Assembly: GCA_034521715.1 (NCBI GenBank) | Contig: JAXHLY010000013.1 | Coordinates: 1-64,000 of the forward strand | Direction: 5' to 3' | From: Methylohalomonas sp034521715 | GTDB taxonomy: Bacteria; Pseudomonadota; Gammaproteobacteria; Methylohalomonadales; Methylohalomonadaceae | Length of the DNA: 64,000 bases | In this document: piece by piece, positions 18,200 through 26,197 of the stretch | How the letters are laid out: each line of letters begins with the position of its first letter | Numbering within the stretch: the first letter of the stretch is position 1 | Position numbers and translations under genes: made by a program | The notes under the pieces: generated by a model | Told to the model about the DNA's origin: nothing | What the model saw: the letters and a program-made list of their open reading frames with translations, nothing else | Databases searched by the model: none

Positions 18200-18955
18200 A
18201 TGCAGGAACGCATCCAGAAAGTCCTCGCCCGCGCCGGGCTCGGTTCCCGCCGTGCCATCGAGGACTGGATCCGTGCCGGCCGGGTCACGGTTAACGCCGC
18301 GCCGGCGCAGCTCGGCGATCGCGTCGGCCCGGATGATGCCCTGCTGATCGATGGCAAGCCGGTTAAACTCGACTGGCGCCATGCACCGGGATTCAGGCTG
18401 CTGGCTTATTACAAACCCGAGGGGGAAATCTGCACACGCCACGATCCGGAAGGCCGCAGGACGGTTTTTGATCGCCTGCCGCGGCTGAAGCAGGGGCGCT
18501 GGGTGGCGCTCGGCCGTCTCGATATCAACAGCCAGGGCCTGATGCTGTTCACCACCGATGGCGAATTCGCCAATAAGCTGTTACACCCGTCGGCCGAAGT
18601 CGAACGCGAGTACGCGGTCCGCGTACGCGGCCAGCTGTCGCGGCAAATGCAGCAGCAACTCATAAATGGCGTCGAGCTGGATGATGGCCCGGGCCGATTC
18701 CTGGCCATACGCGATGCCGGCGGCGAGGGCAGCAATCACTGGTATCACGCCATTATTGCCGAAGGTCGCCAGCGCGAGGTCAGGCGCCTGTTCGAGGCGG
18801 TGGGACTGACCGTCAGCCGGCTGATGCGCGTGCGTTTCGGTCCCATACTATTGCCGCGTGGGCGCCGGCCCGGCGAATTCTGGGACCTGAGTGCCGGTGA
18901 ACGTGCGGCCCTGCTGGAGGCCGCCGGCATGCCCCGCGAGCAGCATGGCGGCTGA
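18200..18955 (+). CDS. rluB: Ribosomal large subunit pseudouridine synthase B
   Basis: Forms pseudouridine 2605 (E. coli numbering) in 23S rRNA. It has 251 residues from ATG 18200 (MQERIQKVLARAGLGSRRAI). An S4 RNA-binding domain covers residues 1-60, then the RsuA-type catalytic core contains GRLDINSQGLML with the catalytic Asp, and EGRQREVRRLFEAVGL. An upstream in-frame ATG at 18113 lies in the repeat and is rejected. No visible Shine-Dalgarno precedes 18200 because of the repeat. It overlaps the next gene by 11 bases. Confidence 0.93.
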   Translation: MQERIQKVLARAGLGSRRAIEDWIRAGRVTVNAAPAQLGDRVGPDDALLIDGKPVKLDWRHAPGFRLLAYYKPEGEICTRHDPEGRRTVFDRLPRLKQGRWVALGRLDINSQGLMLFTTDGEFANKLLHPSAEVEREYAVRVRGQLSRQMQQQLINGVELDDGPGRFLAIRDAGGEGSNHWYHAIIAEGRQREVRRLFEAVGLTVSRLMRVRFGPILLPRGRRPGEFWDLSAGERAALLEAAGMPREQHGG

Positions 18956-19637
18956 GCGGCTGCCCCACCCGTTCCGGCGCCGGCAGTTGCTGAAACTCTA
19001 CCGCCGGCTCTATAAGAATTACGGGCCGCAGCACTGGTGGCCGGCGAAAACGCCGTTCGAGGTCATGGTCGGGGCGGTGCTGACGCAGAATACCGCCTGG
19101 ATCAATGTCGAGCGCGCCATCGCCAACCTGCGCCGGGCGCGGTGCCTGTCAGCCGGCAGTATCCTGGCGCTGGCACCCGCCGAGCTGGCGGAGCTGATAC
19201 GGCCGTCCGGTTACTTCAATATCAAGGAACGGCGGCTGCGCAGCCTGTGTGAATGGTTCCGGGCCCGCGGCGGGCTCCGGCGCCTGCGGCGCATGGACAC
19301 CGGGGCGTTGCGGGATGACCTGCTGGCCGTGCACGGCATCGGCCCGGAAACCGCCGACGATATTCTTTTATATGCCTTCGGGCGGCCGGTGTTCGTCATC
19401 GACGCTTATACCCGGCGGCTGTTTGCGCGGCTCGGGCTCGCCCGGGGTGATGAGCATTACGAATCGCTGCGCCGGGGCATCGAAGCGGTACTGGAGCCGG
19501 ATGTAGTGCTATTCAATGAGTACCATGCCCTGATCGTCCGCCATGCCAAGGAATCCTGCACGGCGCGACGGGGCTGCAGGCATTGCCGGATCGAGGCGCC
19601 ACTCCAGTCCTTCGAGAAACCGGGACAGTTTACTTAA
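18945..19637 (+). CDS. Endonuclease III-like HhH-GPD protein (MagIII-like)
   Basis: DNA glycosylase fold protein of the COG2231 group, whose studied member MagIII of Helicobacter removes 3-methyladenine. It has 230 residues from ATG 18945, overlapping rluB. VMVGAVLTQNTAW is the Nth-like helix and HGIGPETADDILLYA is the helix-hairpin-helix. The position of the EndoIII catalytic Lys is Glu (GPETAD), while the Asp is kept (VIDAYTRR). Iron-sulfur cysteines are incomplete: SCTARRGCRHC gives three, and the expected fourth is absent. The last residues KPGQFT come from the GGGACAGTTTAC repeat, so the true C-terminus may have been lost by insertion. Confidence 0.82.
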   Translation: MAAERLPHPFRRRQLLKLYRRLYKNYGPQHWWPAKTPFEVMVGAVLTQNTAWINVERAIANLRRARCLSAGSILALAPAELAELIRPSGYFNIKERRLRSLCEWFRARGGLRRLRRMDTGALRDDLLAVHGIGPETADDILLYAFGRPVFVIDAYTRRLFARLGLARGDEHYESLRRGIEAVLEPDVVLFNEYHALIVRHAKESCTARRGCRHCRIEAPLQSFEKPGQFT

Positions 19638-19687
19638 TTAACCGGCTACAGGCGCGGGTATACGCCAGAAATAAGGTAACTGTCCCC
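19622..19687. repeat. GGGGACAGTTTAC family palindrome, copy 2 (degenerate)
   Basis: GGGACAGTTTACTTAATTA starts at 19622, and AAGGTAACTGTCCCC closes the element at 19687. The arms are imperfect complements. They match the ends of the copy at 16192-16275, but the centre is shorter and different. The stop codon of the preceding gene lies inside it. Confidence 0.8.
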
Positions 19688-19766
19688 GTTTCTCCGGCCC
19701 ACGATGCCTTGCCACGCCGGGGTTTCGCCAGTACGCTAGCGCTCTTTTTGCAGGGACCTCCAGAGA

Positions 19767-20522
19767 ATGAGCCAACGCCGCCCGCTGGTCGCCGCCAACT
19801 GGAAAATGAACGGCGCGCTCGCCAGTATCCGGCCGCTGGTGGACGGCATTATCGCCGGCCTGGATACCCGCGCCGAGGTGGCGCTGTGCCCACCGGCGGT
19901 GTATCTGGCCGAGGTTGCCGGCCGCATCGCCAATACGGATATCGCGCTGGGCGCCCAGACACTGTCCGAGCACCGGGCCGGGGCCTATACCGGCGAGGTG
20001 TCGGCGGCCATGCTGAATGATTATAATTGCCGGTTCGCGATCGTCGGCCACTCGGAACGGCGCAGCCTTTTTGGCGAGGGCGATATAGTTGTGGCGCGCA
20101 AATTCCAGGCCGCGCAGCTTGCCGGCATGCGGCCGATACTCTGTGTCGGCGAGACCCTGGCCGAGCGCGAGGACGGTGCCACGGAAACGGTCATAGCCAG
20201 GCAACTGGATGCCGTGACAGCGGTTTGCGAAACGGCGGATGATTTCGCCGGCGGCGTGATCGCCTATGAACCGGTGTGGGCGATCGGTACGGGTCATACG
20301 GCGACACCGGAGCAGGCGCAGGCAGTACATGCGTTTATACGCGCCCGGCTGGACACCGCTTTCAGCGGGCTGGGCGCGGCGACGAGAATACTTTACGGCG
20401 GCAGCGTCAAGGCGGATAACGCCGAAGAGCTGTTTGCCAAGACGGACATCGATGGCGGCCTTATCGGCGGTGCATCACTGGATGTACAGGCTTTTCTGGC
20501 CATCTGCCACGCAACGAGGTAA
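19767..20522 (+). CDS. tpiA: Triosephosphate isomerase
   Basis: Interconverts dihydroxyacetone phosphate and glyceraldehyde 3-phosphate in glycolysis and gluconeogenesis. It has 251 residues. Catalytic residues are visible: Lys in ANWKMNG, His in IVGHSERR, and Glu in AYEPVWAIGTG. Loop 6 (PVWAIGTGHTAT) and the phosphate site LYGGSVKADN are intact. It is followed 6 bases later by secG, a gene pair common in gammaproteobacteria. Confidence 0.97.
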   Translation: MSQRRPLVAANWKMNGALASIRPLVDGIIAGLDTRAEVALCPPAVYLAEVAGRIANTDIALGAQTLSEHRAGAYTGEVSAAMLNDYNCRFAIVGHSERRSLFGEGDIVVARKFQAAQLAGMRPILCVGETLAEREDGATETVIARQLDAVTAVCETADDFAGGVIAYEPVWAIGTGHTATPEQAQAVHAFIRARLDTAFSGLGAATRILYGGSVKADNAEELFAKTDIDGGLIGGASLDVQAFLAICHATR

Positions 20523-20528
20523 GTTTTG

Positions 20529-20891
20529 ATGGAGACGTTACAAGCGACATTGTTAATCGTACAGGTGTTTGTGGCCATCGGCCTGATCGCCATTATTCTG
20601 ATTCAGCATGGCAAGGGCGCCGATGCCGGTGCGGCTTTCGGCAGTGGCGCGTCGTCAACGGTTTTCGGCAGCCGCGGATCAGGAAATTTCATGACCAGGG
20701 CGACAACGTTTCTGGCCGTGATGTTTCTTGCCAACAGCCTGACACTGGGTTATCTGGCGGCTAATAAGCCGGAAAATATCAGCCTGATGGAGCAGGCGGC
20801 GCAGCAGGCTGAAGAGGACAGCGCTGATGCCCCCGCAGTGCCGGCCGACAGGCGGGACGACAGCGACATGCCGGCAATACCGGCTCAATAA
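20529..20891 (+). CDS. secG: Preprotein translocase subunit SecG
   Basis: Small membrane subunit of the SecYEG channel. It has 120 residues from ATG 20529 (METLQATLLIVQVFVAIGLI). The first TM segment is near 4-24. The conserved loop HGKGADAGAAFGSGASSTVF is followed by the second TM around 58-76 and an acidic tail ending DMPAIPAQ. It is followed by tRNA-Leu(GAG) as in E. coli (secG-leuU). Confidence 0.95.
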   Translation: METLQATLLIVQVFVAIGLIAIILIQHGKGADAGAAFGSGASSTVFGSRGSGNFMTRATTFLAVMFLANSLTLGYLAANKPENISLMEQAAQQAEEDSADAPAVPADRRDDSDMPAIPAQ

Positions 20892-20912
20892 ATTTTCGTG
20901 AATCCCCGATAC

Positions 20913-20999
20913 GCCGATGTGGTGGAATTGGTAGACACGCTGTCTTGAGGGGGCAGTGGGTGAAAACCCGTGGGAGTTCGAGTCTCCCCATCGGCACCA
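20913..20999 (+). tRNA. tRNA-Leu (anticodon GAG)
   Basis: The acceptor stem GCCGATG pairs with CATCGGC. The anticodon stem is CTGTC/GGCAG with loop TTGAGGG, giving anticodon GAG. There is a long variable arm (GTGGGTGAAAACCCGT) as in class II tRNAs, a GTTCGAGTC T-loop, and an encoded CCA. It sits 21 bases after secG and upstream of nuoA. Confidence 0.95.
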
Positions 21000-21010
21000 A
21001 ATGAAATAAA

Positions 21011-21150
21011 GGGGCTAGGGGTTAGGGATCAGGGACTGGGGGTTGATCTTTAATGTATCGCTATTCTGCGTTGGCTCATCTCATCCATGCACCTTCGCAT
21101 GATCCGCAAATCCCTGGCCCCTGGCCCCAGTCCCTAATCTCTAACCCCTC
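21011..21150. repeat. Inverted repeat element, AGGGGTTAGGGA family
   Basis: The left arm (21011-21042) reads GGGGCTAGGGGTTAGGGATC and on. The right arm (21111-21150) is its approximate complement (CCCTAATCTCTAACCCCT). About 68 bases lie between. It occupies most of the 311-base gap between tRNA-Leu and nuoA. Confidence 0.8.
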
Positions 21151-21187
21151 CGCCCCGCGCTCGGTATCCCGGTGGCGGCCTTGTCTG

Positions 21188-21193
21188 TATAAT
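21188..21193 (+). promoter_or_regulatory. Candidate -10 element for the nuo operon
   Basis: A perfect TATAAT lies in an otherwise GC-rich stretch, 118 bases before nuoA. The matching -35 hexamer is poor (TATCCC at 17 bp spacing), so an activator or a long leader may be involved. Confidence 0.45.
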
Positions 21194-21310
21194 GCTGTAC
21201 TGCAGCGTGGCATATTGTGCGCTGAGCCGAATCACCGCAAACCAGGCCATATGGCAAATACCGCAGAAACCTGCGTTGGTCAGTTTGGTCTACCGGGATA
21301 GCAACCAGAG

Positions 21311-21667
21311 ATGCTGACAAACTATCTGCCCATCCTGATCTTCCTGATCATCGGATTGTTCATGGGCGTCATCATGCTGGCGCTGGGCTACATACTTGGA
21401 CCCCACCGGCCTGACGCCGAGAAACAATCCCCGTACGAATGCGGCTTCGAGGCCTTCGAAGATGCCCGCATGAAGTTCGACGTTCGCTACTACCTGGTGG
21501 CGATCCTGTTCATCATCTTCGATCTCGAAATCGCGTTCCTGTTTCCGTGGGGAGTTGTCCTGGATCAAGTCGGCTGGGCCGGTTTCTGGGCTATGATGGT
21601 CTTCCTGGGTCTGCTGACGATTGGTTTCATTTATGAGTGGAAGAAAGGTGCGCTGGAATGGGAGTGA
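21311..21667 (+). CDS. nuoA: NADH-quinone oxidoreductase subunit A
   Basis: Membrane subunit of complex I at the junction of the peripheral and membrane arms. It has 118 residues with three TM segments: LPILIFLIIGLFMGVIMLAL, the YYLVAILFIIFDLEIAFLFP segment, and WAMMVFLGLLTIGFIYEW. The conserved loop KQSPYECGFEAFEDARMKFD carries the Cys near 46. First gene of a complete nuoA-N set; its end overlaps nuoB by 10 bases. Confidence 0.97.
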   Translation: MLTNYLPILIFLIIGLFMGVIMLALGYILGPHRPDAEKQSPYECGFEAFEDARMKFDVRYYLVAILFIIFDLEIAFLFPWGVVLDQVGWAGFWAMMVFLGLLTIGFIYEWKKGALEWE

Positions 21668-22167
21668 CGGCTGAAAAAGTCAACGCCGGCCAGATTCATG
21701 ACCAGGTGCATGAGCACGGCATAGTCACAACGAGCGTCGACGATCTCATCAACTGGGCGCGTACCGGTTCGCTGTGGCCGATGACGTTCGGACTGGCCTG
21801 CTGTGCGGTGGAAATGATGCATGCCGGTGCCTCGCGTTATGACCTCGATCGTTTCGGGGTCATTTTCCGTCCCAGTCCGCGCCAGTCCGATGTCATGATT
21901 GTTGCCGGTACGCTGGTCAATAAAATGGCACCGGCATTACGCAGGGTTTACGACCAGATGTCGGAGCCGCGTTGGGTTATATCGATGGGATCCTGTGCCA
22001 ACGGTGGCGGTTACTATCATTATTCCTATTCGGTCACGCGGGGATGTGACCGGATTGTGCCGGTGGATATTTATGTGCCCGGCTGCCCGCCGACCGCCGA
22101 GGCGCTGTTGTATGGAGTGATCCAGCTGCAGAACGAGATCCGCCGGACCAATACCATTGCCCGTTAA
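21658..22167 (+). CDS. nuoB: NADH-quinone oxidoreductase subunit B
   Basis: Peripheral subunit holding the N2 4Fe-4S cluster that reduces quinone. It has 169 residues from ATG 21658 (MGVTAEKVNAG). Cluster ligands are the adjacent cysteines in LACCAVEMM plus those in MGSCANGGG and VPGCPPTAE. It overlaps nuoA, showing translational coupling. Confidence 0.97.
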   Translation: MGVTAEKVNAGQIHDQVHEHGIVTTSVDDLINWARTGSLWPMTFGLACCAVEMMHAGASRYDLDRFGVIFRPSPRQSDVMIVAGTLVNKMAPALRRVYDQMSEPRWVISMGSCANGGGYYHYSYSVTRGCDRIVPVDIYVPGCPPTAEALLYGVIQLQNEIRRTNTIAR

Positions 22168-22212
22168 ACCGGGCATGTATAACTGTTTAGTTTACTAGAG
22201 CTGTTGCCGGAG

Positions 22213-22914
22213 ATGACGAAAGCCACAGAGCAACTCGCCAGTCAGTTGCGCGAACGTTTTTCAGATGCGATCGACAGTATCACTGTTGATCGTGACGAAG
22301 TGACGCTGCAACGGCCGCCCGCGCGGTTGCTGGAAACCTGCCGTGTACTGCGTGACGAGCCGGAATTCCATTTCGAGCAGCTGATGGACGTCTGTGGTGT
22401 TGATTACCTGCATTACGGCCAGGCCGACTGGGAAACCGAGGAAACAACTTCCACCGGCTTCAGCCGTGGCGTCAGTATCGGTGTTTATAAGGAATCAACC
22501 ATCAGGCCACAGCGCTTTGCCGCCGTTTATCACCTGCTGTCCCAGAAACATAACCGCCGGCTGCGTATCCGCTGTTATACTGAGGGCAATCCGCCACGCG
22601 TTGATTCGGTCGTCGATATCTGGAATTCCGCCAACTGGTTCGAGCGCGAGGCGTTCGATCTTTACGGCATCCTGTTCGAAGGCCATCCGGACCTGCGCCG
22701 TATACTTACCGACTACGGATTTGTCGGTCATCCGTTCCGCAAGGATTTCCCGCTGCATGGTAACGTCGAGGTGCGTTATGACCCCGACAAGGCTCGGGTC
22801 ATCTATCAGCCGGTCACCATCGAGAATCGTGTACTGGTGCCGAAGGTCATCCGCCACGACAACCGTTACATGATCGGCGAGCCCGAGGCCGAGGATCCGA
22901 AGCTCAATGCCTGA
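22213..22914 (+). CDS. nuoC: NADH-quinone oxidoreductase subunit C
   Basis: Peripheral 30-kDa-type subunit, here separate from NuoD, unlike the fused NuoCD of E. coli. It has about 233 residues. The 30-kDa signature WFEREAFDLYGILFEGHPDL is followed by RRILTDYGFVGHPFRKDFPL. ATG 22213 is used, but GGAG abuts it with no spacing; TTG 22204 in the same frame is an alternative. It overlaps nuoD by 8 bases. Confidence 0.95.
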   Translation: MTKATEQLASQLRERFSDAIDSITVDRDEVTLQRPPARLLETCRVLRDEPEFHFEQLMDVCGVDYLHYGQADWETEETTSTGFSRGVSIGVYKESTIRPQRFAAVYHLLSQKHNRRLRIRCYTEGNPPRVDSVVDIWNSANWFEREAFDLYGILFEGHPDLRRILTDYGFVGHPFRKDFPLHGNVEVRYDPDKARVIYQPVTIENRVLVPKVIRHDNRYMIGEPEAEDPKLNA

Positions 22915-24160
22915 AATCCGCAACATGACCATGAACTTCGGCCCGCAGCACCCGGCTGCGCACGGCGTGCTGCGCCTGGTGCTGGAAATGGACGGCGAAG
23001 TAATCGAGCGTGCCGATCCGCATGTCGGTCTGTTGCACCGGGCGACCGAGAAACTGGCCGAGAGCAAACCGTACAACCAGAGCATCGGCTACATGGACCG
23101 GCTCGACTACGTGTCCATGATGTGCAACGAACATTCCTACGTGATGGCGATCGAGAAACTGCTCGGCATTACCCCGCCGATCCGTGCGCAGTACATCCGC
23201 GTCATGTTCGACGAGATCACCCGTATCCTGAATCATCTGATGTGGCTGGGGGCGCATGGTCTCGATATCGGCGCCATGACCATGTTTTTATACTGTTTCC
23301 GCGAACGCGAAGACCTCATGGACGTATATGAAGCTGTCTCCGGTACGCGCATGCACGCGACCTATTACCGCCCTGGCGGTGTGTACCGTGATCTGCCGGA
23401 CAGTATGCCGCAGTACAAACCATCGAAGTGGCATTCGCAAAAGGAAGTCGACCGGATGAACGAAAACCGGCAGGGTTCACTGCTGGATTTCATCGAGGAT
23501 TTCACCAACCGCTTTCCCAAATGCGTGGACGAGTACGAAACGCTGCTGACTGACAACCGTATCTGGAAACAGCGTACTGTCAATATTGCCCAGGTCTCGC
23601 CGGAGCGCGCCCTGGAGCTCGGCTTTTCCGGCCCCATGCTGCGCGGTTCCGGCATTGAATGGGATTTGCGCAGGAAACAGCCCTATGAAGTTTATGATCA
23701 GCTTGATTTTGATATCCCGGTAGGCAGCAATGGTGACTGCTACGATCGTTATCTGGTGCGCATTGAAGAGATGCGCCAGTCCAACAGAATCATCAAACAG
23801 TGTATTAACTGGCTGCGCAAGAATCAGGGCCCCGTGATTATTGACGATCACAAACTGGTGCCGCCGCGCCGTGAAGAGATGAAAGATGACATGGAGTCAC
23901 TCATTCATTTTTTCAAGCTGTTTACGGAAGGTTATTGCGTGCCGGAAGGCGAAGTTTACTGTGCAGTCGAACACCCCAAGGGCGAATTCGGCATCTACAT
24001 GATTTCCGACGGCGCCAACAAGCCCTATCGGGTAAAAATCCGTGCTGCCGGCTTCGCCCACCTGGCGGCAATGGACGAGATGGTGAGAGGGCATATGCTC
24101 GCCGACGTTGTCGCCGTGATTGGTACCCAGGATATTGTCTTTGGCGAGGTGGATAGGTAA
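22907..24160 (+). CDS. nuoD: NADH-quinone oxidoreductase subunit D
   Basis: 49-kDa-type subunit forming the quinone pocket with NuoB. It has 417 residues beginning MPEIRNMTMNFGPQHPAAHG, with the GPQHPAAHGVLR motif and conserved Tyr/His contacts. Further marks are LLHRATEKLAE, RLDYVSMMCNEHSY and the C-terminal DPVFGEVDR-like end (here QDIVFGEVDR). It is followed by a 207-base gap full of REP-like hairpins before nuoE. Confidence 0.97.
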   Translation: MPEIRNMTMNFGPQHPAAHGVLRLVLEMDGEVIERADPHVGLLHRATEKLAESKPYNQSIGYMDRLDYVSMMCNEHSYVMAIEKLLGITPPIRAQYIRVMFDEITRILNHLMWLGAHGLDIGAMTMFLYCFREREDLMDVYEAVSGTRMHATYYRPGGVYRDLPDSMPQYKPSKWHSQKEVDRMNENRQGSLLDFIEDFTNRFPKCVDEYETLLTDNRIWKQRTVNIAQVSPERALELGFSGPMLRGSGIEWDLRRKQPYEVYDQLDFDIPVGSNGDCYDRYLVRIEEMRQSNRIIKQCINWLRKNQGPVIIDDHKLVPPRREEMKDDMESLIHFFKLFTEGYCVPEGEVYCAVEHPKGEFGIYMISDGANKPYRVKIRAAGFAHLAAMDEMVRGHMLADVVAVIGTQDIVFGEVDR

Positions 24161-24200
24161 TCATGCGTATCTCGTTCCTCGTCGCTCGTGTATCGATAGC

Positions 24201-24334
24201 TGTAGGAGCGCAGCTTGCTGCGCGAATCAACCGATATTCGCCCGGTAGCCGGGTTCTTGAATGGTTTGAGGAATGTTCGCCGTGGGGGCGGACTGTGTCC
24301 GCGATTCATTGACTGGAATCGCCGATAGAATCGG
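24201..24334. repeat. Cluster of REP-like palindromes between nuoD and nuoE
   Basis: TGTAGGAGCGCAGCTTGCTG at 24201 is a REP-type core (GCAGC-TT-GCTGC at 24210-24221). It is followed by CCCGG-TAG-CCGGG near 24241, GCGGACTGTGTCCGC at 24288-24302, GCGATTC/GAATCGC, and CCGATAGAATCGG at 24322-24334. In an operon, such hairpins may block 3' exonucleases or reduce downstream expression. Confidence 0.8.
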
Positions 24335-24367
24335 CTCCCACGGGAAACTGAACAGAATGATCATGAA

Positions 24368-24871
24368 ATGACTGAAGCAGCCCACAAGAAAGTCGAATTG
24401 TCCTCCCATGTTCGGGAGGCCATTGACGCCTGGGCGGCGAAGTATCCGGCCGATCAGAAACAGTCGGCGGTGCTGGCGGCGCTGCGCGAAGTGCAGCACG
24501 AGAATAACGGCTATATCACGGTGCCGTTGATGGATGCTGTTGCCGAATACCTGGAAATGCCGAATATAGCGGTCTACGAGGTGGCAACGTTTTATTCCAT
24601 GCTGGAGACACAGCCGGTCGCACGCCACAGCGTTTCAGTCTGTACGAATATATCCTGTATGTTGTGCGGCGCCGACGATATCGTCAGCCATATAGAAAAG
24701 AAGTACGGCATCAGACTGGGGGAATCGACTCCCGACGGTCGTATTTATCTGAAAAAGGAAGAAGAATGCCTGGCAGCCTGCTGTAGTGCGCCGATGATGA
24801 TGGTTGATCATAAATATCACGAGAATCTGACACCTAAAAAAGTCGACCAGATTCTGGATGAACTGGACTGA
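24368..24871 (+). CDS. nuoE: NADH-quinone oxidoreductase subunit E
   Basis: 24-kDa-type thioredoxin-fold subunit with the N1a 2Fe-2S cluster. It has 167 residues. The cluster cysteines are in CTNISCMLCGA and EECLAACCSAPMM. EVATFYSMLETQPVARH is diagnostic. It has its own start after the REP cluster and is 1 base from nuoF. Confidence 0.96.
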   Translation: MTEAAHKKVELSSHVREAIDAWAAKYPADQKQSAVLAALREVQHENNGYITVPLMDAVAEYLEMPNIAVYEVATFYSMLETQPVARHSVSVCTNISCMLCGADDIVSHIEKKYGIRLGESTPDGRIYLKKEEECLAACCSAPMMMVDHKYHENLTPKKVDQILDELD

Positions 24872-24872
24872 C

Positions 24873-26177
24873 ATGAAATCAATGAATGAAATCTGTTATG
24901 CCACGCTGCAGTTCGACCAGCCATGGACGCTGGAGAACTATCGTCGGGTCGGCGGCTATCAGGCATTACAGAAAATTATTAATGAAAAAATTTCACCCGA
25001 GGATGTCATCGAGGAAGTCAAGACCTCGGGGCTACGCGGCCGTGGCGGCGCCGGTTTCCCCACCGGCCTGAAATGGAGTTTCATGCCGAAGCAGGCAGAG
25101 GGGTCGAAGTATGTTGTCTGCAATTCCGATGAAAGTGAACCCGGTACCTGTAAAGATCGCGATATCCTGCGCTTCAATCCACATGCCCTGATCGAGGGTA
25201 TGGTGATTGCCTGTTATGCCATGCGTTCCCGCGTCGGTTATAACTACCTCCGTGGTGAGTTCATGGACGAGCCTTACCAGCGTATAGAGACGGCGCTGAA
25301 GGAAGCCTATGCCGAGGGTTACGCCGGTCAGAAAATTCTCGGCAGTGATATCAGCATCGATATTTACAACACGCTGGGGGCCGGCGCCTATATCTGCGGC
25401 GAGGAAACCGCCTTGCTTGAATCACTGGAAGGCAAGAAAGGCCTGCCGCGGTTCAAACCACCGTTCCCCGCCAACTTTGGCCTTTATGGCCGGCCGACCA
25501 CCATCAATAACACGGAAAGTCTGGCCTCGGTGCCGGCGATCATCCGTAACGGCGGCAAGTGGTTCCTGGAACTGGGCCGGCCCAATAACGGCGGCACCAA
25601 GTGCTTTTCCGTCAGCGGCCATGTCGCCAGGCCCGGCAACTTCGAGATCCCGCTGGGTACGCCGTTTCGGGAGCTGCTGGAACTGGCCGGCGGCATGCGT
25701 GATGACCGTGCCCTCAAGGCCGTTATCCCCGGCGGTTCCTCGGTGCCGGTTGTGCCGGGTGCTGCCATGCTGGAAACCCGAATGGATTACGATTCGATCA
25801 AGGAGGCCGGTTCCATGCTCGGCTCCGGCGCGGTGATCATCATGGACGATACCACCTGCATGGTGCGGGCTCTGCGCCGGATTTCACAGTTCTACTATTC
25901 CGAATCCTGTGGTCAGTGCACGCCGTGTCGCGAGGGAACGGGGTGGCTGTACCGCATGCTGGATCGTATCGTCAAGGGCCAGGGGCGGATGGAAGACCTC
26001 GACAAGCTTGACGATGTCGCCAGCAAGATCGAAGGTCGGACGATTTGTGCACTGGGTGACGCCGCTGCCATGCCAGTACGCAGTTTTATCAAGCATTTCC
26101 GTGATGAATTTGAATACGCCGTTGTGAACAAACGGACTCAGTACGGTCCGGAAAGCGCGACTGACGCTGCGGCCTGA
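24873..26177 (+). CDS. nuoF: NADH-quinone oxidoreductase subunit F
   Basis: 51-kDa-type subunit that binds NADH, FMN and the N3 4Fe-4S cluster. ATG 24873 immediately follows the nuoE stop; an in-frame ATG at 24858 would overlap nuoE. It has about 434 residues. Visible are GRGGAGFPTGLKW (nucleotide site), NSDESEPGTCKDR, the GAGAYICGEETALLESLEG segment, and the cluster ligands SCGQCTPCREGT with a further Cys in RTICALGDA. Confidence 0.97.
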   Translation: MKSMNEICYATLQFDQPWTLENYRRVGGYQALQKIINEKISPEDVIEEVKTSGLRGRGGAGFPTGLKWSFMPKQAEGSKYVVCNSDESEPGTCKDRDILRFNPHALIEGMVIACYAMRSRVGYNYLRGEFMDEPYQRIETALKEAYAEGYAGQKILGSDISIDIYNTLGAGAYICGEETALLESLEGKKGLPRFKPPFPANFGLYGRPTTINNTESLASVPAIIRNGGKWFLELGRPNNGGTKCFSVSGHVARPGNFEIPLGTPFRELLELAGGMRDDRALKAVIPGGSSVPVVPGAAMLETRMDYDSIKEAGSMLGSGAVIIMDDTTCMVRALRRISQFYYSESCGQCTPCREGTGWLYRMLDRIVKGQGRMEDLDKLDDVASKIEGRTICALGDAAAMPVRSFIKHFRDEFEYAVVNKRTQYGPESATDAAA

Positions 26178-26197
26178 CAGGACAGATTCCAGCAGTC

